Part shown: positions 4,810-10,078 of the stretch, one piece after another
Position numbering within the stretch: position 1 is the stretch's first letter
How the letters are laid out: each line of letters opens with the position of its first letter
Assembly: GCA_035294855.1 (NCBI GenBank)
Contig: DATGKD010000030.1
Location: 1-10,078, forward strand
Length of the DNA stretch: 10,078 bases
DNA from: DATGKD01 sp035294855
GTDB lineage: Bacteria > Actinomycetota > Acidimicrobiia > Acidimicrobiales > UBA8190
Reading direction: 5' to 3'
The notes under the pieces: model-generated
Database searches by the model: none
Told to the model about the DNA's origin: nothing
Seen by the model: only the letters and a program-made list of their open reading frames with translations
Translations under genes and position numbers: made by a program

Positions 4810-7518
4810 GTGACATCGCCCGACAGCCGGTTCGACGGCCGGTTCGACGTTCTCTTGTCGGACGGCAGCACCGCCTCGATCCGCCAAGCGCACCCGGGCG
4901 ACGAAGCCGCCCTGACCGCCTTCCACGCCCGCCTGTCGGAGCGCACGGTAGTGCTCCGGTTCTTCAATCCCTGGCGCGTCACGGGCGAATTCGTCGAGCG
5001 TCTCACCCACTTCGACGGGATCGACGCATGCTGCCTGGTCGCCGAGCGGAACGACACGATCGTCGCCGTCGCCGAGTACGACCGGATCGCCGGGCAGCCC
5101 GACGCCGAGGTGGCATTCGTCATCGATGACGCGTACCAGGGCCGGGGACTCGGCACGCTGCTCCTCGAGCACCTCGCCGGTGTGGCCCGGCGCCACGGGA
5201 TCAAACGATTCGTGGCCGACACGCTCGCCGAGAACCACCGCATGCTCCAGGTGTTCAAGGACGTGGGCTTCGCGCGCCAGTACGAACGATCGTCCGAGGT
5301 CATGCGCGTCGCCCTCGACATCGCCCCCACGCCCGAGGCGATGGCCGCCATGGACGAGCGGGACCGGGTGGCCATCCGGCGGTCGATGGAGCGCCTCTTG
5401 CGCCCCCGGTCGATCGCGGTCATCGGTGCGGCACGCCAGCCAGGCCGCATCGGCCACGAGCTGCTCCGGAACCTCGTCCTCGGCGGGTTCACCGGGCCCG
5501 TCTATCCGGTGAACCCGGCGACGGACTCGGTGGCCGGGATCCCGTCGTGGCCGGACGTCGAATCCATCGCCGGACCGGTGGACCTCGCGGTCGTGGCCGT
5601 TCCCGCCAAGGCGGTTCCCGGGGTGGTCGAGGCGTGTGGCCGCAAGCGTGTCGGTGGTCTCGTGGTGGTGAGCGCCGGCTTCGCCGAGGTGGGCCAGGAG
5701 GGTGCCGGGTCCGAACGGGCCATCACCAGCCTGGCCCACCGCCACGGCATGCGCCTCATCGGCCCGAACTGCTTCGGCATCGTCAACACCGACCCGGACA
5801 TCTCGATGAACGCCACCTTCGCGCGCGAGGCCCCGGCGCGCGGGCGCATCGGCTTCGGCTCGCAATCGGGTGGCCTCGGGATCGCCATCTTGGCCGAGGC
5901 CTCCGAACGCGGGCTCGGATTGTCGAGCTTCGTCTCCATGGGGAACAAGGCCGACGTCAGCGGCAACGACCTCGTCACCTGGTGGGAGGACGACGACTCG
6001 ACCGACGTCGTGCTGCTGTACCTGGAGTCGTTCGGCAACCCGAGGAAGTTCAGCCGGGTCGCCCGCAGGGTCAGCCGCTCCAAGCCCATCATCGCGGTCA
6101 AGGGCGGCCGCAGCGCGGTGGGTGCGCGGGCCGCGGCCTCGCACACCGCGGCGCTCATGAGCCCCGAGCGCGCCGTGGATGCATTGTTCCGGCGTACCGG
6201 CGTCGTGCGGGTGGACACGTTGGAGGAGATGTTCGACGTCGCCGACCTCCTCGCCCACCAACCCCCGCCCCGCGGCCCCCGCGTCGCCATCATGGGGAAC
6301 GCGGGCGGGCCCGGGGTGCTCGCCGCCGACGCGTGCGCGGGCCACGGGCTGGAGGTCCCCGAGCTGTCGGCGTCGACGCAGCAATCACTGCGTGGCTTCC
6401 TGGCCGACGGCGCGGGCGTCGGAAACCCCGTGGACATGGTGGCGTCCGCGTCGCCCGAGGTGTATGCCCGCACACTCGAACTCCTGCTCGCAAGCGACGA
6501 GGTCGACGCGGTGGTCGTCATCTCCACACCGCCGCTCGGCACCGACCCGGACGAGGTCGCCACGGCCGTGGCCCGGGTTTCGGACCACCGCACTGCCGAC
6601 AAGACCGTGGTGGCGGCCTTTCTCGGATCCGAGCGGGCCCGCCTGCTCCTGCGCGGCGCGCGCCGACCGGTCCCGTGCTTCACCTATCCGGAGACGGCGG
6701 CCCTCGCACTGGCACACGCATGGCAGTACGGCCGTTGGTTGGCTCGCCCGCCGTTCGAAGCACCGCTGCTCGACGCCATCGACCCGAACGCCGCGCGTCG
6801 CCTCGTCGCCGAGCGACCCGGAGGAGAGTGGATCACCGGCGCCCGGGCCATGGCCGTGCTCCAGTCCTACGGCATCCCGGTCGTGCCCACGCACGAGGTG
6901 ACGAGCGCGGCGGACGCGGGTCGTGTGGCCACGGAGCTGGGTCGCCCCGTCGCCATCAAGGCGTCGGGACCTCGCATCGTTCACAAGAGCGACGTGGGTG
7001 GCGTTGCCCTCGGCGTGGACGGCTCGGCCGCCGCGGCGGCCGCCTACGAGCGCATGCAGCGCGCCCTCGGCTCGTCGATGACGGGTGCGGTCGTCCAGCC
7101 CATGGCCGAGGCGGGCGTGGAGACGATCGCCGGCTTCGTGGCCGACCCGGCCTTCGGCCCGCTCGTGCTGTTCGGTCTGGGCGGCACGAGCGTGGAATTG
7201 CTCGGTGACAGCGCCACCCGCCTCGCTCCGCTCGACGACGTCGACGTGCACGAGATGCTCTCCGAGCTGCGCACGGCACCGCTTCTCACCGGGTACCGCG
7301 GCTCGCGTGCCGTCGACCTGAGGGCGCTCAGTTCGCTGTTGCTCCGCCTCAGCCGTCTCGCCGAGGACCTCCCCGAGCTGGTCGAGGCGGACTGCAACCC
7401 AGTCGTCGCGACGCCGTCCGGCGTGGCGGTCGTGGACGCACGGTTCCGCGTGAACGACGCGCCCGCCGGCGACGACACGGCGCTGCGACATCTTCGAGGT
7501 GAGACCGCCACGACCTGA
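4810..7518 (+). CDS. GNAT acetyltransferase-NDP-forming acyl-CoA synthetase fusion (Pat-type)
   Basis: The 902-aa product combines an N-terminal GNAT domain (about 10-165) and a full NDP-forming acyl-CoA synthetase. The GNAT acetyl-CoA loop is YQGRGLG (109-115), followed by AENHRMLQVFKDVGF. The synthetase comprises a CoA-binding Rossmann domain (about 198-325, IAVIGAARQPGRIG), a middle ligase region with SHTAAL (H445, the position phosphorylated in ADP-forming acetyl-CoA synthetases), a flavodoxin-like domain from about 491 (MGNAGGPGVLAAD), and a C-terminal ATP-grasp domain (about 675-900, PVAIKASGPRIVHKSDVGGV, DCNPV). The GNAT-first order is that of the Streptomyces-type Pat, the reverse of Salmonella Pat. 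Such enzymes acetylate lysines of AMP-forming acyl-CoA synthetases. The intact H445 means acyl-CoA/ATP interconversion is also possible. The start is GTG at 4810, 23 bases after the cytochrome partner gene, with GGTGAAG upstream, so it is probably in the same operon. Confidence 0.88.
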   Translation: MTSPDSRFDGRFDVLLSDGSTASIRQAHPGDEAALTAFHARLSERTVVLRFFNPWRVTGEFVERLTHFDGIDACCLVAERNDTIVAVAEYDRIAGQPDAEVAFVIDDAYQGRGLGTLLLEHLAGVARRHGIKRFVADTLAENHRMLQVFKDVGFARQYERSSEVMRVALDIAPTPEAMAAMDERDRVAIRRSMERLLRPRSIAVIGAARQPGRIGHELLRNLVLGGFTGPVYPVNPATDSVAGIPSWPDVESIAGPVDLAVVAVPAKAVPGVVEACGRKRVGGLVVVSAGFAEVGQEGAGSERAITSLAHRHGMRLIGPNCFGIVNTDPDISMNATFAREAPARGRIGFGSQSGGLGIAILAEASERGLGLSSFVSMGNKADVSGNDLVTWWEDDDSTDVVLLYLESFGNPRKFSRVARRVSRSKPIIAVKGGRSAVGARAAASHTAALMSPERAVDALFRRTGVVRVDTLEEMFDVADLLAHQPPPRGPRVAIMGNAGGPGVLAADACAGHGLEVPELSASTQQSLRGFLADGAGVGNPVDMVASASPEVYARTLELLLASDEVDAVVVISTPPLGTDPDEVATAVARVSDHRTADKTVVAAFLGSERARLLLRGARRPVPCFTYPETAALALAHAWQYGRWLARPPFEAPLLDAIDPNAARRLVAERPGGEWITGARAMAVLQSYGIPVVPTHEVTSAADAGRVATELGRPVAIKASGPRIVHKSDVGGVALGVDGSAAAAAAYERMQRALGSSMTGAVVQPMAEAGVETIAGFVADPAFGPLVLFGLGGTSVELLGDSATRLAPLDDVDVHEMLSELRTAPLLTGYRGSRAVDLRALSSLLLRLSRLAEDLPELVEADCNPVVATPSGVAVVDARFRVNDAPAGDDTALRHLRGETATT

Positions 7519-7536
7519 AGGCCGTCGGCTCGTCAC

Positions 7537-7552
7537 GCCGAGGAGCCTCGGC
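7537..7552. terminator. Short dyad in the convergent gap
   Basis: GCCGAGG (7537-7543) and CCTCGGC (7546-7552) are exact reverse complements, folding as six pairs around GAGC. This is the only structure in the 39-base gap between the convergent stops at 7518 and 7558. It is short and lacks a T-run, so it is a weak terminator candidate. Confidence 0.35.
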
Positions 7553-7557
7553 CGTTG

Positions 7558-9156
7558 TCAGCTGACGCGGCGCTCGTGTCCCTCCCAGTACGGCCGGCGC
7601 AACTCGCGCTTCAAGGTCTTGAGCGCGCCCGACGTCGGCAGCGGGCCGTCGTGGAACTCGAGGGACTTGGGCACCTTGAAGCCCGACAGCAGCCGCCGGG
7701 CGTGGTCGATGATCTCCTCGGCGCTGGCCCGCATGCCTTGCCTCAGGACGACGACGGCGTGCACGGCCTCGCCCCAGACGTCGCTCGGGACGCCGATCAC
7801 CGCCACGTCCTGCACGGCGGGGTGCGTCGAAAGAGCGCGCTCCACCTCGGTCGAGTACACGTTCTCCCCCCCGGTCACGATCATGTCCTTGACGCGGTCG
7901 TGCAGGTGCAGCAGCCCGTCACCGTCGATGAAGCCCACGTCGCCCGTGCGGTACCAGCCGTCGCGCAGGACCTCGCGGGTCTCTTTGGGCTTGCGCCAGT
8001 ACTCCCGCATGAAGTTCCCCCCGCGGGCGCACACCTCTCCCGACTGGCCACGCGCCACCTCGCGGCCGAAGGAGTCGGTGATCCGCAGCTCCACGCCGAA
8101 CACCGGGGCCCCGGTGGCGCCCAGCGCGGCCCCCCCCCTCCGGTGCTCGTGCGGGCCGAGCATGGTGAGCACCGAGGCGGCCTCGGTCATGCCGTAGCCC
8201 TGGTAGAAGTCGCACCACGGCAGCATGGCGAGCCAGCGCTCGAGCAGCGCCGTCGAGATGGGTGCTGCGCCGTACACGAGCTGCCGAAGCGAGCGCAGCC
8301 GGTCGGCAGAGAACTCCCCATGCTGCTCGAGCCACGACAGCATGATGGGCACGACCATGGTGGTGTCGACCTGCTGAGCCTCGATGGTGTCCAGCACCAG
8401 CCCGGGGTCGAAGATGGGGACCGACACCGAGGTGGCGCCGCTCGCCGGAATGCCGACGACCCCGGCGACCACGGCCGCGTGGAACATGGGCGACTGGAAC
8501 AAGAAGCGGCGGTCCTCACGCAATCCGATCTCCAGGCCGACGTGGTACACGTTCAGGACCTCGGCACGCTGGGACAACAGCGCCCCCTTGGGCAGCCCCG
8601 TCGTCCCGCCGGTGTACATGAGCACCGCAGGGTCGTCCTCGCGAGGCTCGCGGCGCGCCGTGGGCTCGGCCGACGCCAGCAGCTCCTCGTACGGCACCGT
8701 GCCCTCCACCTGCCCGGTGAAGCCGTCGCCGTCGGACCCACCGATGACGACGATGCGGTCGACCGTCGCGCCCTCGCTCCGGCGCGCCTGCTCGACGAGG
8801 GCGCCGAACACAGGGTCGGTGAACACCACGCGGGTCCCCGAGTCGGCCAGGACGTAAGCGAGCTCGGCGGGGCTGAAGCGGATGTTCAACGGGTTGATGA
8901 TCCCGGCGCCGAACAACGCCGCGTGGTACAGCTCGATGAACTCGTGGCCGTTCATGGCGAGCACCGCGAAGCGGTCGTCGCGCCCCAAACCGAGCTGACG
9001 AGTGATGGCGTCGGACAGCCGGAGGACCCGATCGACGTGCGACGCGTAGGTCCCCTCGTACCGGATCCCGTCACGGGTGCAGTCGACGAAGCCGACCTTC
9101 TCGGAGAACCGCTCCGCACGCGGAAGAAACAGCCTCGGGAACACGAGCTCCTTCAT
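7558..9156 (-). CDS. AMP-forming acyl-CoA ligase (FadD-like, ANL superfamily)
   Basis: The 532-aa product has the full set of adenylate-forming core motifs: P-loop YTGGTTGLPKG (181-191), PMFHAA (223-228), YGMTEA (321-326), YRTGDVGFID (402-411), HDRVKDMIVTGGENVYSTEVE (419-439), and catalytic-lysine region LPTSGALKTLKRELR (K513). It activates a carboxylate, probably a fatty acid, to acyl-AMP and then acyl-CoA; chain length cannot be read. The residue before K513 is Leu, where these enzymes usually have Gly (the PX4GK site recognised by Pat-type acetyltransferases). The ATG at 9156 has a strong AAGGAGG (9163-9169) six bases upstream. That ATG overlaps the stop of the WS/DGAT gene (ATGA), so acyl-CoA supply and ester synthesis are coupled. 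It is convergent with the Pat-type gene. Confidence 0.93.
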   Translation of the reverse strand: MKELVFPRLFLPRAERFSEKVGFVDCTRDGIRYEGTYASHVDRVLRLSDAITRQLGLGRDDRFAVLAMNGHEFIELYHAALFGAGIINPLNIRFSPAELAYVLADSGTRVVFTDPVFGALVEQARRSEGATVDRIVVIGGSDGDGFTGQVEGTVPYEELLASAEPTARREPREDDPAVLMYTGGTTGLPKGALLSQRAEVLNVYHVGLEIGLREDRRFLFQSPMFHAAVVAGVVGIPASGATSVSVPIFDPGLVLDTIEAQQVDTTMVVPIMLSWLEQHGEFSADRLRSLRQLVYGAAPISTALLERWLAMLPWCDFYQGYGMTEAASVLTMLGPHEHRRGGAALGATGAPVFGVELRITDSFGREVARGQSGEVCARGGNFMREYWRKPKETREVLRDGWYRTGDVGFIDGDGLLHLHDRVKDMIVTGGENVYSTEVERALSTHPAVQDVAVIGVPSDVWGEAVHAVVVLRQGMRASAEEIIDHARRLLSGFKVPKSLEFHDGPLPTSGALKTLKRELRRPYWEGHERRVS

Positions 9157-10078
9157 GATCGGCCTCCTTGGTCACTCGCGACATCCACGTGCTCCGCGAT
9201 CTCGCCGAACGACTGCTCGATCCCACGAGCGAGCACGTCGAGGTCGGGGAACCGGTCCCGATCGGCAACGAGTCCGACCGAGAGCTGGTCGAGATAGGAC
9301 AGGGCGGCCACGCCCAAGGTGAGGTTTCCCGCCAGCGGGACGAACGGGAACGCCTCGAGCATGCGAGCGCCCGACGCGTAGAGGGGCACCGCGGGGCCGG
9401 GGACGTTGGTGACAACCAGGTTCACGAACGGCTGGTGGTCCACGAGCCGGGCCGCGGCGTGCACGACGACCCGCGGCGAGTAGTCGAGCAGCCCCACGAG
9501 GGTGCCGGTGGCCTGTGCCTGATGTTGGCGCTTGCTCCGGCTCACTTCGTCGGCCACGGTCCTGAGCCGAGCCACCGGGTCCGCCTCGGACACGGGGAGG
9601 CGGACCAGCATGGCGGCCACGCGGTTGCCGAGGCGGCCGTCTCTGTCGTGGTCGAGCCCCACCGGGACCAGCACGTTCAAGCCGTCGACTTGGCCCGCTT
9701 CACCGCGCTCGTCGTGCAGACGCCGAAGCCCACCTGCCACCGAGGCGAGCAGCGCGTCGTTGATCGTCACCCCGAAAAGGCGCTCAACCCCGCGCAACTC
9801 CCCCATCGGCATCCGGGCGAAAGCCACCCGGCGGCCGTGGCCCACGCGCTCGTTGAACGTCGACCGGGGGGCGATGCTCCTCGCACTGGCGAGCGATCGC
9901 AGCGCCCCGAAGGCCGCGTTGGAGCGACGTGCCCCATCGGTCGGATGGCGGAGCGCGCCGAGCGCGTCGATGCCGAGGCTCAGGGCCCGCCTTCCCCGCC
10001 GAACGATGTCGCTCCCGAGGACCGTCACCGCGCCCGGCTCGGCCTGCGGGAGCCAGGGACGCTCGTCGGGCTCGACCG
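9153..10078 (-). CDS. Wax ester synthase/diacylglycerol acyltransferase (WS/DGAT, Tgs-like), 5' end beyond window
   Basis: The last 308 codons are present and the frame stays open to the right edge, so the GTG at 10028 is not the true start. By family length about 150 N-terminal residues, including the HHxxxDG catalytic motif, lie outside. Visible family marks are NDALLASVAGGLRRL (near 9760), PVGLDHDRDGRLGNRVAAMLVRLPV, the TNVPGPAVPLYASG block (near 9393-9410) and a C-terminal LTLGVAALSYLDQLSVGLVAD. The entry EPDERPWLPQAEPG before residue VTVLG is the linker typical of these enzymes. It esterifies acyl-CoA to diacylglycerol or a fatty alcohol for storage lipid, at the membrane or lipid-body surface. 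M. tuberculosis Tgs1 (Rv3130c) of the same family is DosR-controlled. The stop overlaps the start of the acyl-CoA ligase. Confidence 0.9.
   Translation of the reverse strand, partial: VEPDERPWLPQAEPGAVTVLGSDIVRRGRRALSLGIDALGALRHPTDGARRSNAAFGALRSLASARSIAPRSTFNERVGHGRRVAFARMPMGELRGVERLFGVTINDALLASVAGGLRRLHDERGEAGQVDGLNVLVPVGLDHDRDGRLGNRVAAMLVRLPVSEADPVARLRTVADEVSRSKRQHQAQATGTLVGLLDYSPRVVVHAAARLVDHQPFVNLVVTNVPGPAVPLYASGARMLEAFPFVPLAGNLTLGVAALSYLDQLSVGLVADRDRFPDLDVLARGIEQSFGEIAEHVDVASDQGGRS

Noticed and set aside
4735..6384. 549-aa minus-strand open frame opposite the Pat-type gene
   Set aside because: Its composition (Arg, His, Asp, Gly-rich) is that of a high-G+C antisense shadow; the plus strand carries clear GNAT and synthetase motifs.
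7555..9297. 580-aa plus-strand open frame opposite the acyl-CoA ligase
   Set aside because: Antisense shadow; the minus strand holds all the ANL core motifs and a strong ribosome site.
10026..10028. GTG at 10028 as the start of the WS/DGAT gene
   Set aside because: The frame continues open to the edge with family-like residues (RPWLPQAEPG), and the catalytic N-terminal part would be missing.

Overview
The window is very G+C-rich DNA with GTG starts, ATGA stop/start overlaps and dense coding. The proteins are of actinobacterial type: a DevR-like regulator, a WS/DGAT acyltransferase and a GNAT-first acyl-CoA synthetase fusion. The source is most likely an actinomycete in the broad sense (Actinomycetota); genus and family cannot be decided from the sequence alone.

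Layout, left to right. (1) The window opens inside a minus-strand gene for a pyridoxamine-phosphate-oxidase-fold flavoprotein (start near 156). (2) A 246-base divergent intergenic region holds an inverted repeat and a pair of near-identical DevR-box-like repeats. (3) At 403-996 (+) lies a two-helix membrane protein whose family, as I recall, is often mislabelled 'LigA'. A perfect 15-bp hairpin (1019-1054) closes it and the convergent regulator. (4) A minus-strand run at 2611-1070 encodes a second PNPOx-fold protein, a CBS-domain-pair protein and a DevR/NarL-type response regulator. (5) A divergent promoter region (about 2612-2808) carries another inverted repeat and another DevR-box-like sequence. 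(6) A plus-strand operon at 2809-7518 follows: a 56-aa membrane peptide, a cytochrome b6-like di-haem subunit, a 341-aa membrane protein with a large extracytoplasmic domain, and a 902-aa GNAT/NDP-forming acyl-CoA synthetase fusion. The first three genes overlap by ATGA. (7) Convergent to that operon, a minus-strand pair encodes a WS/DGAT (wax ester/triacylglycerol synthase, running off the right edge), overlapping by ATGA an AMP-forming acyl-CoA ligase.

Taken together, the content resembles the hypoxia/dormancy (DosR/DevR) regulon of Mycobacterium tuberculosis: DevR itself, an Hrp1-like CBS protein, Rv3129-like PNPOx proteins and a Tgs-type acyltransferase. These are packed into 10 kb with a respiratory cytochrome b module and a Pat-type acyltransferase. 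My working model is that the regulator switches on the divergent operons through GGGAC-type boxes when oxygen or electron acceptors are short. The cytochrome b module would then handle quinol electrons, Pat would adjust acyl-CoA enzymes, and the ligase/WS-DGAT pair would store acyl chains. The least explained part is the cytochrome b module (2809-4786), possibly joined by the 403-996 protein: no Rieske protein, cytochrome c or oxidase gene lies beside it. No RNA genes, mobile elements or CRISPR arrays were seen.
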